From: Alcanivorax sp. | GTDB lineage: Bacteria > Pseudomonadota > Gammaproteobacteria > Pseudomonadales > Alcanivoracaceae | Direction: 5' to 3' | Assembly (NCBI GenBank): GCA_022565695.1 | Contig: JAIUME010000001.1 | Coordinates: 124,001 to 188,000, forward strand | DNA length: 64,000 bases | Shown here: piece after piece, positions 53,301-63,933 of the stretch | Layout: every line of letters begins with the position of its first letter | Position numbering within the stretch: position 1 is the first letter of the stretch | Made by a program: the position numbers and the translations under genes | The notes under the pieces: generated by a model | Seen by the model: only the letters and a program-made list of their open reading frames with translations | Database searches by the model: none | Told to the model about the DNA's origin: nothing

Positions 53301-55109
53301 GAGCCGCTCCGCCAGCCCCGAGCTGCGACGGATCTTGCGATCCAGCGTCAGGCGCAGCACCTCGTCAGTGCTGGCCACGCCCACGGCGTCCCGGGCCCGG
53401 GTTATGGCGGTATAGAGTAGTTCGCGGCCCAGCAAGGGCGAGTCATTGTCCGGCAGCACCACCAGCACGCGATCAAATTCGCTGCCCTGGCTTTTATGGA
53501 TCGTCATCGCCCAGGCGTCCTCGAAGTCGGGCAAACGCACCGGCGCCACATAGCGCAACTCACCGTCGGCGCCGGCAAAGGCCACCTTGAGCTGCCCATC
53601 CGCCGGATCTTTCAAGGCCACGCCGGCGTCACCATTGAACAGCCCCTGACTCCAGTCGTTGCGCGTCAGCAATACTGCACGCCCCGGGAACCAGGGATGG
53701 GGGCCGCACAGCCCGCGGCTGCGCAGCGCACGCACAATCAGGGCATTGAAGGTCTCCATGCCCAGCGGCCCACGGCGTTGTGCGCACAGCAACCGGAACC
53801 GGGCGAACGCCGCCAGCACATCCCGAGCTGGCGCGCCCCGGGCGGCCAGCGTCAACATGGGGGTCAGGGCAGTGATCGCCTCCTCCACCAGCGCCGCGCG
53901 GTCCGGTGCGGGCCAACTGAGGTTGGCCGGGGGGGATTGCCGCAAGGCCTCCACAGCGGCCTGATCCCCGAGCCGTACCGCCTCGGCGAGACGGCCGATA
54001 CCCGAGGCGGCGTCGAAGCGGTGTACCTGTTCCAGCCGCACCACCTGATCATCCGGCAGCCCCATCTGCATATCCTGGGACAGGCCCACCAATGACTCAC
54101 CCAGCAATCGACTGAACACATTCGGCGAGAAGCGATTGCGTCCATTGCCCACATCAACATCGCCGCACAAATCGGCGAAGACGCTGCCCGCTTCCACCGA
54201 TGCCAGCTGATCCCGGTCGCCTACCAGATACAGGGCCGCGTGGTCAGGCAGCGCAGCCACCAATTGCGTCATCAGTCCGAGATCAATCATCGACGCCTCG
54301 TCGACCACCACCACATCCGCCGGCAGCGGGCGCCCGGCGTGGTAGCGGGGCTTGCCATCACGGCTGGCGCCCAGCAGGCGATGCAGGGTCACCGCTTCCA
54401 CCGGCATCGCCTCACGCAGGGCATCCGGCAACGGCAGGTCCGCCAGCGCAGTGCGCAGGGATTCCGTCAAACGGGCCGCCGCCTTGCCGGTGGGTGCCGC
54501 AAGCCGCAGGCGGGGTAAGGGCGCTTCGGGATCCTGTTTCGCCGCCGCCAGCAGGTGCAGGGCAAGCATGCGTGTCACGGTCCAGGTCTTGCCGGTGCCG
54601 GGGCCGCCGGTAATGATCCCGAAGCCATGCAGCACACAATTGATGGCCGCCACTTTCTGCCAATCGGCATGGCCGTCAGCGGCGGGCGGGAACAGCGGGC
54701 CTGCCAGGCTACCCAGCAAACCGATGGGCAGGTCACGCAGGCGACAACGCTGCCGCACCGCATGCACCACACGCCCCTCGGCCTGAAAATGCCGGGACAG
54801 GTAAAGCCGGTTGTCCTCCAGAATCAGTGGCGCAATATCATCCGGAGCGCCAATGATTACCCCGTCAGCCAGGGGCGCCACGGTTGGCACCAGCCAGGGG
54901 CAGTCATCCGCATCAAACGGGCGCGGCATCGGCAGGCTCAGGTCCAGGCACACATGGCCCTGGCCCGCCAGGTGGCTGATCAAGGCCATCAGCCACACCG
55001 GCTCGTCATCGTCCGGGCTGTGTCGGGCCACCAGACGCGCCAGGCTCATGTCCAGCGGTCGCAGCAACCCCTTGTCGAGACAGCTCTCCAGCCAGCGCAC
55101 CGCGCTCAT
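53289..55109 (-). CDS. recD: Exodeoxyribonuclease V alpha subunit RecD
   Basis: A 606-residue 5'-3' helicase of RecBCD. Motif I is GGPGTGKTWTVTRML (about residue 165), and the later VVVDEASMIDLGLM, LVGDRDQLASVEAGSVF and WAMTIHKSQGSEFDRVLVVL mark motifs II, III and V. The stop codon is formed inside a 10-bp duplication, giving a C-terminal RLREQ. Its start overlaps recB by four bases, so the subunits are made together. Confidence 0.95.
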   Translation of the reverse strand: MSAVRWLESCLDKGLLRPLDMSLARLVARHSPDDDEPVWLMALISHLAGQGHVCLDLSLPMPRPFDADDCPWLVPTVAPLADGVIIGAPDDIAPLILEDNRLYLSRHFQAEGRVVHAVRQRCRLRDLPIGLLGSLAGPLFPPAADGHADWQKVAAINCVLHGFGIITGGPGTGKTWTVTRMLALHLLAAAKQDPEAPLPRLRLAAPTGKAAARLTESLRTALADLPLPDALREAMPVEAVTLHRLLGASRDGKPRYHAGRPLPADVVVVDEASMIDLGLMTQLVAALPDHAALYLVGDRDQLASVEAGSVFADLCGDVDVGNGRNRFSPNVFSRLLGESLVGLSQDMQMGLPDDQVVRLEQVHRFDAASGIGRLAEAVRLGDQAAVEALRQSPPANLSWPAPDRAALVEEAITALTPMLTLAARGAPARDVLAAFARFRLLCAQRRGPLGMETFNALIVRALRSRGLCGPHPWFPGRAVLLTRNDWSQGLFNGDAGVALKDPADGQLKVAFAGADGELRYVAPVRLPDFEDAWAMTIHKSQGSEFDRVLVVLPDNDSPLLGRELLYTAITRARDAVGVASTDEVLRLTLDRKIRRSSGLAERLREQ

Positions 55110-58100
55110 ACGGCCTCCCCGACATCAACCTGACCAAACAGCGCGTCGATCCGCGTCAGGGTGGCCACATCAGGCCGGGCAAACCAGACACCCTGCCCCG
55201 GCGCGGCATCCGGCTCCGCCATGCCACGCAGAAACAGATAGCCGACACCGCCGAAATGCGTCGCCGGATCATAGTCGGGCAGGGTCTGTTGCAGGTGCCG
55301 ATGCAGCGCCAGCGCATACAACATGGCCTGCACATCGTAGCGATGCTCGGCCATCGCCGCGTCCAGCGCCGCAGGATGGTAATCACGGCTCTGGGGGCCC
55401 AGCCAGTTACTCTTGAAATCCACCAGGTAATAGCGCTCGCCGACGACAAAGACCAGATCAATAAAGCCCCGCAGCATGCCCGCCACCCGCTCGAAGCCCA
55501 GGGTCGGACGGGGCAGTGCCGAAGGCAGCAATTGCACTGCCTGTTCCAGCGCCGCCGCATCCAGCCCCGCCACAGGCAGCATGAACTCCATCTCCGCCTG
55601 CCAGGCCGCTGCATCACCCAGTGCGGGCGCATCCGCCGCCAGCGGCAAGCGCAGCACCGCCTCTGCCATGCGCGTGACCACCTGCGTCCAGTCACTGCTG
55701 ATGCCATGACGGGACAACTGCTGGCTGACCATATCCGGGTTCACCGTTCGGGCATGAAAATCAATGCGCTCGAAAATACCGTGCAGACAAATCCCCGGCG
55801 CCGCGCCTCGCGGGAAGCCATGGATACCCTGCTGCAAGGTGGGGGCTCCATAGCTCTGCAACGAATGGCTCTGCATCACATAGCCCGGCACACTGATTTC
55901 CGCCGGTTCAAAATGCTCGGCCCTGGGATGCTCAAGATCCCGCGTCAGGCCGCTGTAGCTGGTCAGCCGCCAGTCATCCCGCAACACGCCACTGAACGTG
56001 CGCACACCCCGTGCCGACACCCGCTCGGGCGCTGGTAAATGGCCGCTGACCCGGGGCATGTCGCTGCACCAGGCCAGCGTGCGATTCTCCGCCAGAGCCT
56101 CCATGCTGCGTCGGTAATCCGCCACGTCGGTTTCCTCAGCGCCGAGGCCCAGCAGGTGATGCAGCGCCGCCTCACTCCGCCCTTGACCCACCGGCGCCAA
56201 CATCACATAGCAACGATGGATACTGCGCGTCAGCGCCACGTATAACAGGCGCATATCCTCACCCAGACGCTCGGTGCGGGCGCGCTCGCGCACGTCCGAC
56301 AGGGCCGCCTCATCCAGCAGGCGCTCCGCATCCAGTGCCACACAGGGGCCATCTTCATCGGTGTAGCCGATATCCACCGCCGCCCGCGACGGGGCATGCC
56401 ACATCCCCGCCACAAAGGTCACCGGATACTGCAGCCCCTTGCTGGTGTGGATGGTCACCACCTGCACCAGATTGTCCTCACTCTCCAGGCGCAACTGCCG
56501 ACCGTCCTGATCGCTGCCGGTCTGCCGCTGCCGCGCAAACCAGTGCAGCAGCTCCCGGGGGCCGCCCTGACTCCCCGCAGCCTGCTGCAGTAACTCACAC
56601 AGATGCAGCAGGTCCGTCAGCTGTCGTTCGCCGTCACGGGTCGCGCGCAAACGCACCAGCACGCGTTCCTGCTCGAACAGGTGATACAGCGCCGGCATTA
56701 CGCCCCGGGTGCGCCACTGGCGCGCCAGTTCGTGAAACAGATTCAGTGTTCTCGGCCACTCCTGCGGATGCTGGAAGCGCTGATACAGGGTCGCCGGCGG
56801 CTGGGCGAACAGGGCCGTGCCCAGCGCGCTGCGCACCAGGCTTTCATTCTCCGGCTCGGCCAGTGCCGCCAGCACCTGTTCCAGGTCGGCGGCGATGGCG
56901 GTATCGAACACGCTCTGTCGGCCTCGATAAACGCAGCCCAATCCCTGCTCCGCCAGCGCATCACGCACCTGTCGGGCCTCGGCATGGCCACGCACCAGCA
57001 CGGCAATGTCCCGCGCCACCAGCGCCTGCTCGCCGATAGCGGCAGCGCCATTCGCGGCCTGGCACAACAGGCGGCGGATCTCGGTCGCAATCCACTGCGC
57101 CTGCCAGAGCTGGCCGCGCCCTTTGCTGTCGCCCAGATCCTCGGCGTCGGGATCAGCCAGCACCAGGGTCAGCGCGGCGCGCTTGTCGTCCGTCGCCAGC
57201 GGCGTGGCATCCGCCCGGCCCGCCGCGCGGGCGTTGTGGAATTCGATGCCCGGCAGCACAAACGGATCCCCATGGCTGGCAAACAACTTGTTCACCGCGC
57301 GCACCATGGGCGTGCCCGAACGCCAGTTGACGCCCAGCGTAAAGCGGCGCTCGGCGACACAGTCTTCGCGGGCCGCAAGGTAGGCATGAATATCGGCGCC
57401 ACGGAAGCGATAGATCGCCTGCTTCGGGTCGCCGATCATGAACAGCGCGGTATCCGGACGACCGTGATACAGGGTACGAAAAATACGGTACTGCAGCGGA
57501 TCCGTGTCCTGGAATTCATCCACCAGGGCAACCGGATACTGCTCCGCCAGCACGGCCGCCAGTGTCTCGCCGGCGTCGCCCTGGAGCGCCCGGCCCACAT
57601 CGGCCAGCAAGTCATCCATGCCGCGCTGGCCCGCGTTCTCTTTCAACCGGGCCATGCGCGCCAGCACCTGCTCACGGGCATGGCCCAGCAAGCCAGCGCG
57701 CTCCAGTGCCGGCGCCAGCTCATCCGCCCGCACGATGTCCGGCAGCAGATCCAGCAACTCGTGGCCGGGCACCTCGGCCAGCCGTTCCGGCTTGGCCGCC
57801 GCGCGCAGCTCCTCCGGGTACAGCCGCTTACTCTGCAACTCGCCATTGCCGGTGCGCGCGACAGGCGTATCGGCGTCGCCCGCCACCCAGGCATCCAGCT
57901 GATTGAGGGCGGGCTGCAGCCAGCGCCACTGCAACTTGCGGCCATTGAACACCTTGTCGTCGCAGGCCTGTTGCAGGTGTCGGCGCACCACGCCGCCATG
58001 GGTCTGCCAGGCCAGACGCAGCTCGGACAACATCGCCTCCCGATGCCGGGCCTGCTTCTCCAGCGCGGGCATGTCCAGTGCCGGACGCAGGCGCGGCAGC

Positions 58101-58720
58101 GGTTCGCGCAACAGCGGCCGCAGCTGTTGCTGCAAGCCGTCCGGGGTGCCGAAACAGGCCACCAGACGACTGCCGTCCAGCTGCCCACGCACCGGGCCGC
58201 CATACACGAAGCGACGCCAGAAATCCGCCACCGCTTGCTGCACCAGCGCGCTGTCGTCTTCCACAAAGGCCACTTCCATGGGCGCGCCAAGATCCAGCGC
58301 GTGCTGGCGCAACAGGCGTTGGCAGAATCCATGGATGGTAAAGATGGCAGCATTGTCCATGCTGGTCAGGGCGCGCTCGAGCAACAGCAGCGCCTGATCC
58401 GCATCCAGGCTCTGCAGCAGATAGCGCTCGAAGGCGTCCTCGCTTTCACCTTTCTGGAACAGCAGGCGCGCCTCGCTCAGGCGCGCGCGGATGCGCCCGC
58501 GCAACTCCGCCACGGCGGCACGGGTAAAGGTCACCACCAGAATGCTTTCCACCGGTAGGGGCGTGCGGCCCAGGCCGAGCACCAGGCGCAGATACAGCCC
58601 GGCAATGGAAAATGTCTTGCCGGTACCGGCGCTGGCTTCAATCAGGTTGAAGCCATCCAGTGCGATACTGGTCAGGTCCAGCGGCTGCGGCATGCCGAGT
58701 GTGTGCGTCACTTTATTCAT
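55106..58720 (-). CDS. recB: Exodeoxyribonuclease V beta subunit RecB
   Basis: A 1204-residue UvrD-like 3'-5' helicase with a C-terminal nuclease. Walker A is EASAGTGKTFSIAG, Walker B VDEFQDTDPLQYRIF, and the nuclease motif is RYYLVDFKSNWLG near the C-terminus. Start choice: ATG 58720 (MNKVTHTL) is used; a GTG at 58732 would overlap the recC stop by four bases. The length is normal. Repairs double-strand breaks and degrades linear DNA together with RecC and RecD. Confidence 0.95.
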   Translation of the reverse strand: MNKVTHTLGMPQPLDLTSIALDGFNLIEASAGTGKTFSIAGLYLRLVLGLGRTPLPVESILVVTFTRAAVAELRGRIRARLSEARLLFQKGESEDAFERYLLQSLDADQALLLLERALTSMDNAAIFTIHGFCQRLLRQHALDLGAPMEVAFVEDDSALVQQAVADFWRRFVYGGPVRGQLDGSRLVACFGTPDGLQQQLRPLLREPLPRLRPALDMPALEKQARHREAMLSELRLAWQTHGGVVRRHLQQACDDKVFNGRKLQWRWLQPALNQLDAWVAGDADTPVARTGNGELQSKRLYPEELRAAAKPERLAEVPGHELLDLLPDIVRADELAPALERAGLLGHAREQVLARMARLKENAGQRGMDDLLADVGRALQGDAGETLAAVLAEQYPVALVDEFQDTDPLQYRIFRTLYHGRPDTALFMIGDPKQAIYRFRGADIHAYLAAREDCVAERRFTLGVNWRSGTPMVRAVNKLFASHGDPFVLPGIEFHNARAAGRADATPLATDDKRAALTLVLADPDAEDLGDSKGRGQLWQAQWIATEIRRLLCQAANGAAAIGEQALVARDIAVLVRGHAEARQVRDALAEQGLGCVYRGRQSVFDTAIAADLEQVLAALAEPENESLVRSALGTALFAQPPATLYQRFQHPQEWPRTLNLFHELARQWRTRGVMPALYHLFEQERVLVRLRATRDGERQLTDLLHLCELLQQAAGSQGGPRELLHWFARQRQTGSDQDGRQLRLESEDNLVQVVTIHTSKGLQYPVTFVAGMWHAPSRAAVDIGYTDEDGPCVALDAERLLDEAALSDVRERARTERLGEDMRLLYVALTRSIHRCYVMLAPVGQGRSEAALHHLLGLGAEETDVADYRRSMEALAENRTLAWCSDMPRVSGHLPAPERVSARGVRTFSGVLRDDWRLTSYSGLTRDLEHPRAEHFEPAEISVPGYVMQSHSLQSYGAPTLQQGIHGFPRGAAPGICLHGIFERIDFHARTVNPDMVSQQLSRHGISSDWTQVVTRMAEAVLRLPLAADAPALGDAAAWQAEMEFMLPVAGLDAAALEQAVQLLPSALPRPTLGFERVAGMLRGFIDLVFVVGERYYLVDFKSNWLGPQSRDYHPAALDAAMAEHRYDVQAMLYALALHRHLQQTLPDYDPATHFGGVGYLFLRGMAEPDAAPGQGVWFARPDVATLTRIDALFGQVDVGEAV

Positions 58721-58728
58721 ACGGCAGC

Positions 58729-61700
58729 TCACTCATAGGGCAACACGCTGGCGACGTCACGCAAGGGCGCCAGGATGCGACGGCCATGACGGATAAAGTC
58801 GATCATCAGCGGTTCCGGGAACAGCCGCGCCACCGCCGCATCGGCGGCTTCACCATCAACCCGTTCACTGCCCAGCAGCACACCTTGCACCCGCTCCACA
58901 TCCTCCGGCCAGATCAGCGCCGCCCAGCCGGTCTGGGGCATGAACGGCAGCGGCGCCGCCAGGCCTTGCCGATACAGCACCAGCAACTCGCTCAGATGTT
59001 CCCGTGCGGTGTCCGCCGGCAAGGCGGGCAAGTGCAGGCGCACATCGCGGAAAAACATCGTACTGCGCCGCGCCGATTCGCTCAGAGGCAAGGTGTTGAG
59101 TGCCAGGTGATTGAGCCACAGGGCCAGCATATGTCGCACCTTGGGCAGCTTCGCCGAGGCATGGAGTTCCGTTGCCTTGCGCGGCGCGTCGCCACCACTG
59201 AACAGGCGCGAGGCGGAACTGATCTGCACACCGCAACTGGCCAGTTCATGGAAATGCCCACTCAGTTCGACGTCCGCCGCCGCCCCGGCACCCTTGATGC
59301 TGAACGCCATGGGGGAGAGCAGTTCGCCCTTGGCCCAGAGCCGCCGCACCTGGCGGGCGTGCTCTGCAGCCGCCGCCACATGGGATTGCAGCAACGCTTC
59401 ACCCGGCGCGCCGGGCGGCAGTTGACCGCTGCCCTGCCAGCGCATCACCAGCGGTTCCAGTTCCTCACCGGCCAGGACACGCTCCAGCACCTGTTGCTCC
59501 AGCTGCCAGATTTCCAGACCGCCGGCGCGGAACGGTTCGTCGTCCTCCAGCACCCGCGTGGTGTCACCCAGATAGACACCCAGCCGCCACTCCAGAAAGG
59601 CGCGCGCAGGATTACGCAGAAAACGATTCAACTCGACGATGCTGATATCCAGCAACCGCTCACTGAGCCCGGCATCGGTGGGCAACGGCGGATTCAGGCA
59701 GCTCAACTTGCGCGCCGCGGCGACATCCGCCCAATGGCGCGCGTAGGAAAACAACGCATCCCCACCCTGCTGGGCAAAATAGCGCGGGCTGAAAGGCTGC
59801 AATGGATGTACCACGGTCAACGCGCTGGCCAGTTTCGAGCGCTGCCCCTCTGGCGCAGACATCTCGCCCTGCACAAACGCCTGGTCAAGATAATCCGTCA
59901 GCTCCGCCAGCACGACGGAAGGCGGGCGCTCGCTGTTGTCCTGCGCGTCACGGCCACACCAGCTGACATACAGATGATCGCGGGCCGACAGCAGCGCCTC
60001 AAGAAACAGGTAGCGGTCCTCCGCGCGCCGGGAGCGATCCCCCGGCAGCGGCTTGAGGCGCATCAGGTCATGCCCGGCCGGGTGCTCCGGTCGCGGGTAG
60101 GCATCATCCTGCATGCCCAGCAGACAGACCACGCGGAACGGCACGCTGCGCATGGGCATCAGGGTGCAGAAGTTGACGCGCCCGGCGAGGAATCGCTGGC
60201 CCCCGGCACTGCTGGCCAGCGTCTGCCGCAGCCAGCTGTGGATCATGTCCACATCCAGCGGCTGGTCCGCCAGCGCCTGCGTGGCACCCCGGGCCAGTTC
60301 ATCCAGCGCGGTGCGCAACTGATCCAGCTCCGCATCCCAGGCCGGATCGGCGGCGTAGCAATCATCCAGCAGGCGATTGAGCCGCTGCTGCCATTGCTGC
60401 GCGCTGCAGGGCTCCCCGAGTTCCGCCTCGAAACGTTGCAGTCGATGCAGACATTCACCCAGGCGCCCGGCCAGTTCGGCCTGCCCCTGGGTCAGACCCG
60501 CCAGGCTGGGAATCGCGCCCCACAGCACTTCGTCTTCGCCCAGGGCCACGCCCAGCAGAATGCGCTCGAGACCGGCGGCCCAGCTGTTCTCACGGAATGC
60601 CGGTAAATCCAGCCGCGCCCGGTGACCGCCATCCAGCCCCCAGCGAATCCCCGCCTGCTCGATCCAGCTGCGCAACAAGGGCAGGTCGTCCACGACAAAA
60701 CCGAAGCGCTGGCGAATGGCCGGCACGTCCAGCAGATCCATCACTTCGTTGGCGGTAAACCGGCTGACGCGGGGCTGCAGCAATTGCAGCACACTGCGCA
60801 ACAAGGGTGCTTCATCGGCGAGGGAACGGTCGGCGATGGCCCAGGGAACACTGCTGTCACGCTCGCCCTGTCGCTCGGCGCCGAACACCGCCTCAATCAG
60901 CGGCGCATACTCGCTGACGTCCGGCATCATGACCACCACATCCCGGGGCGTCAGGGTGGCGTCGTCATCGAACAGGGCCAGCAGGCGGTCATGCAGCACC
61001 TCCACTTCGCGCATCGGGCTGTGGCAATCATGCAACTGAATGTGGTGTGGCTCGCAGGCCGGTCGGGGCGCGTTGCGCCCGTCACGCAGGTGGAAAATGT
61101 CGGCCTGGACCTGGCCCAGCAAGGTGTTCTCCGCCGGCGCATCAAAGGCCTCGACCTCTTCCGCCGCAGGCCACAGGCCACCCAGCAACAGTTCCAGCAG
61201 TTCACGGCCCTGGCCGCCCAGCGACGCCAGCAGTGGATTGCCGACTTCGCCGGGCAATTCTTCCCAGGCTTGCCCGGCGCGCAGCGCCGTCACGCGACTG
61301 CGGGCCAACTGCCGATCACTCTGTACGTGGCCCCAGTATTCCGCGCTGGGGTTCAGCAGGAACAGATGCACGTCGCAATGTTCGCCGAGCGCCCCCAGCG
61401 CCTCCAGCTGCGCTGCCGGCTGCGTCGTCGGGCCGAACAGAAACACACGCGCCGGCAGATGCCGGGGACTGAGATGCCGAACCAGACGCCGGGCATCCAT
61501 CAATTCACCACGGTGCAGGTCATCCGGCGCCAACGCCCGTATGCGCCGGGCCAGGCGTTGCCAGAGCAGCGGCTGCCAGTGCCGCGAGACCGGCACACCT
61601 TGCCGGTCGCCCTGCTCCCAGGCCACCAGCCAGGCAGGTCGATAGACCAGATACTGATCGAACAGATCGGCGATCTGCTGGCATAGCTGATAGCGGCGCA

Positions 61701-62073
61701 AGGGGCGCGGGCCTGACTGACGCCCATCACCGAGGTAGGCCAGCAGGGGCGCGCCTTCCGGTTCTTCCAGTAGCGCAGGCAATTCGGCCAGCAGGTGCCA
61801 GAGCAGATTCTCCTTGCTCCACGCCGACTGCTCCGGCAGTTCAGGATGCAGGCGGCGATGCAGCTGCCAGAAGAATGACGATGGCAAGGGGAAGGCGATA
61901 TTGGCGGCGATGCCACGCTCGGCGGCCAGATACAGTCGCAACCAGGTCGCCATGCCGGGGCTGTGCACCAGCACCTGCTCCGGCACCAGAGGCGCCGACG
62001 GGCGTGCCGCCATGACAGCAGCCAGCATGGCAGCAAGATGTTCGAGACGGTTGGACTGATAGAGATAGTGCAT
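58729..62073 (-). CDS. recC: Exodeoxyribonuclease V gamma subunit RecC
   Basis: A 1114-residue RecC, the Chi-recognising and strand-splitting subunit. Family segments are the opening YLYQSNRLEHLAAMLAAVMA, EQVLVHSPGMATWLRLYLA, the FPLPSSFFWQLHRRLHPELP block, and VVMMPDVSEYAPLIEAVFGA. The degenerate helicase and nuclease folds lack catalytic residues, as expected. ATG at 62073; no strong ribosome site is visible and the gap to the upstream EEP gene is only 51 nt. Confidence 0.95.
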   Translation of the reverse strand: MHYLYQSNRLEHLAAMLAAVMAARPSAPLVPEQVLVHSPGMATWLRLYLAAERGIAANIAFPLPSSFFWQLHRRLHPELPEQSAWSKENLLWHLLAELPALLEEPEGAPLLAYLGDGRQSGPRPLRRYQLCQQIADLFDQYLVYRPAWLVAWEQGDRQGVPVSRHWQPLLWQRLARRIRALAPDDLHRGELMDARRLVRHLSPRHLPARVFLFGPTTQPAAQLEALGALGEHCDVHLFLLNPSAEYWGHVQSDRQLARSRVTALRAGQAWEELPGEVGNPLLASLGGQGRELLELLLGGLWPAAEEVEAFDAPAENTLLGQVQADIFHLRDGRNAPRPACEPHHIQLHDCHSPMREVEVLHDRLLALFDDDATLTPRDVVVMMPDVSEYAPLIEAVFGAERQGERDSSVPWAIADRSLADEAPLLRSVLQLLQPRVSRFTANEVMDLLDVPAIRQRFGFVVDDLPLLRSWIEQAGIRWGLDGGHRARLDLPAFRENSWAAGLERILLGVALGEDEVLWGAIPSLAGLTQGQAELAGRLGECLHRLQRFEAELGEPCSAQQWQQRLNRLLDDCYAADPAWDAELDQLRTALDELARGATQALADQPLDVDMIHSWLRQTLASSAGGQRFLAGRVNFCTLMPMRSVPFRVVCLLGMQDDAYPRPEHPAGHDLMRLKPLPGDRSRRAEDRYLFLEALLSARDHLYVSWCGRDAQDNSERPPSVVLAELTDYLDQAFVQGEMSAPEGQRSKLASALTVVHPLQPFSPRYFAQQGGDALFSYARHWADVAAARKLSCLNPPLPTDAGLSERLLDISIVELNRFLRNPARAFLEWRLGVYLGDTTRVLEDDEPFRAGGLEIWQLEQQVLERVLAGEELEPLVMRWQGSGQLPPGAPGEALLQSHVAAAAEHARQVRRLWAKGELLSPMAFSIKGAGAAADVELSGHFHELASCGVQISSASRLFSGGDAPRKATELHASAKLPKVRHMLALWLNHLALNTLPLSESARRSTMFFRDVRLHLPALPADTAREHLSELLVLYRQGLAAPLPFMPQTGWAALIWPEDVERVQGVLLGSERVDGEAADAAVARLFPEPLMIDFIRHGRRILAPLRDVASVLPYE

Positions 62074-62124
62074 CGCCGGATGATACGGCGCGCAGCGCTG
62101 CGCCGCCAGCGAGTGGGCAGGCGT

Positions 62125-63024
62125 TTAGCGGTCTGATTTTTCCAGCGGCCATTCGCGACTGGCGACTAGCACTTCGCCGGGAATGACAATTTCGGTGGCC
62201 ACCGGCAGGTGGTCTGAGAGCAGGCAACTGTTCAGCACGGCGGTTTCCACAGCCTGCAGCCCGCTACTGACCAGAATATGATCAAGATGCTTTTCCGGCG
62301 CCCAGCTGGGATAGGTGCGATGCTCACCATCCATGAGCCGCAGATCCAGTTCGGACAGCGGAGAATTGAGCAGTTCATGGGGCAGGCAATTGAAATCGCC
62401 CATGATCACCACATACCGGTATTGCTTGAGCAAACCCGCCAGATACGCCAACTGCGCATTGCGGTGCTTGCCGCCCAGCGCCAGGTGCACCCCCACCACT
62501 ACCAGCGGCATCTCCGGGTGGCCGTATTTGGCAATGAACGCACCCCGGCCCGGCAACCCTGGCAGACGGTGATCTTCCACGTGGTAGGGCACCACGCGGC
62601 TAAGCATGCCGTTGCTGAACTGGCCGAAGCGGCCAAGATTGCGATTGAGCTGCTGGTGCCAGAAGGGGAACTCGGCCAGCGAGGCCAGGTGTACCAGCTG
62701 ATTGGTGAAGCGGGAGCGCAGGCTGCCGCCGTCCACCTCCTGCAGGGCCACCATGTCGTAGCTCTGCAGCACCTCAGCGATGTTGCGGATATTCTCGACG
62801 CTGTCAGGGTGCGCCACCAGATGCTTCCAGCTGCCTGTGACGTACTCGCGGAAATTGCTGGTGCCGATGCCCGCCTGGATGTTGAAGCTCATCAGGCGCA
62901 GGCGGTCATCCGGCAAGGCAATGCTGCGCGGCCGCCGGGTGCGGCGGCGCAGCCCCTCCCGGACAAGGGAGAAGCCACCTTTCGGTTTTACCAGCGAGAA
63001 GGTGTCTTCACCTGCCTGGGACAT
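62125..63024 (-). CDS. Endonuclease/exonuclease/phosphatase (EEP) family protein
   Basis: A 299-residue metal-dependent hydrolase of the EEP superfamily. Signature residues are in LRLMSFNIQAG, ALQEVDGGSLRSRF (metal glutamate), IMGDFNCLPHELL (D and N), LDHILVSSG and SDHLPVATEI (terminal D-H pair). The substrate (DNA, phosphoester or lipid) is undetermined. It lies next to dsbA, as in several Pseudomonas genomes. GGAAGT-type ribosome site; ATG near 63024. Confidence 0.85.
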   Translation of the reverse strand: MSQAGEDTFSLVKPKGGFSLVREGLRRRTRRPRSIALPDDRLRLMSFNIQAGIGTSNFREYVTGSWKHLVAHPDSVENIRNIAEVLQSYDMVALQEVDGGSLRSRFTNQLVHLASLAEFPFWHQQLNRNLGRFGQFSNGMLSRVVPYHVEDHRLPGLPGRGAFIAKYGHPEMPLVVVGVHLALGGKHRNAQLAYLAGLLKQYRYVVIMGDFNCLPHELLNSPLSELDLRLMDGEHRTYPSWAPEKHLDHILVSSGLQAVETAVLNSCLLSDHLPVATEIVIPGEVLVASREWPLEKSDR

Positions 63025-63051
63025 ATCAACTTACCTTAAATGCCACGTGCC

Positions 63052-63705
63052 TTAGTTGGATTCGCGCTCGAGATTGACAAGATAATCAATGACTTCGAAG
63101 GTCTCGCGATCGTTGCGCAGGTTGTTGCGCAGCACCACATACTTGCCATTCACGGTGAACGAGGGCACACCGGTCAGGCGGTAGTCGCGGGACGCAGTAT
63201 CCGCCTGCCGCACCTTGGTGGAGACGCCGAAGGACGAGTAGAGGTCATTGAAATCGTCCGGCTCAACACCGTACTTGCGGAAGAAATTCGCCAGGGCCGG
63301 CACACTGAACAGCGGCTCACGGTGTTTGTGGATGGCGTCGAAAATCGGCTGGTGGATCTCGTCCAGAATGCCTTTGGCCTCTGCGACGAAGTAAGCACGC
63401 GCCAGGGGCTCCGCGCCACGGATGAAGAGCACCGGGCTGCGCACGAAGTCCACGTCGTCTGCCGCCTCTGCCTTCCAGGCGTTGACGATGGGCTCGACGT
63501 TGTAGCAGGCCGGGCAGCCGTAGAAGAAGAACTCGCGTACTTCGATCTTGTCGGGATCTGCCACACTGACAGCCTCGTCAAGCACCTGATAGTGGGTGCC
63601 TTCCGCGAAACGGCTGTGCTTGCCGTCTGCCAGTGCCTGGTTAAACACGCTGGCGCTGAACGCCACGCCCAGCAGGGCGACTGCCCCGGCTATCTGTCGC
63701 AACAT
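63052..63705 (-). CDS. dsbA: Periplasmic thiol:disulfide oxidoreductase DsbA
   Basis: A 217-residue periplasmic oxidase of protein cysteines. A cleavable signal peptide (residues 1-26, LLGVAFSASVFNQALA) precedes the thioredoxin fold, with redox motif C64-P-A-C67 in FFYGCPACYNVEP and the cis-proline in LTGVPSFTVNG. The active-site dipeptide is PA rather than the PH of E. coli. GAGGAG stands before ATG 63705, which excludes the ten-residue extension. It is separated from the upstream cytochrome gene by a strong terminator. Confidence 0.94.
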   Translation of the reverse strand: MLRQIAGAVALLGVAFSASVFNQALADGKHSRFAEGTHYQVLDEAVSVADPDKIEVREFFFYGCPACYNVEPIVNAWKAEAADDVDFVRSPVLFIRGAEPLARAYFVAEAKGILDEIHQPIFDAIHKHREPLFSVPALANFFRKYGVEPDDFNDLYSSFGVSTKVRQADTASRDYRLTGVPSFTVNGKYVVLRNNLRNDRETFEVIDYLVNLERESN

Positions 63706-63874
63706 CGGGAATCTCCTCGATTCGATACACTTCATTGGTGGCCGTTGATTAGTGATTAGGGGCTTTGACCGACAGATTCGGCAAATGCTCCCCGATAACC
63801 TCAGGATATACGATTTTAGTGAGGCTTGCGTGCAGGAGCGCTACGGCGAGAGGCGGGGAGGCGGGGAGTGAGCC

Positions 63875-63902
63875 AAAAAAAACGGCCCGAAGGCCGTTTT
63901 TT
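63875..63902 (-). terminator. Rho-independent terminator with UUCG tetraloop
   Basis: Read on the minus strand, AACGGCC-TTCG-GGCCGTT is followed by a T-run, and a matching run of A precedes it. It lies 32 nt past the cytochrome stop codon and ends that transcript. The symmetric A and T flanks make it bidirectional. Confidence 0.9.
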
Positions 63903-63933
63903 CAGAGCGCGCAAGCGCCGCATCTCGACAGGG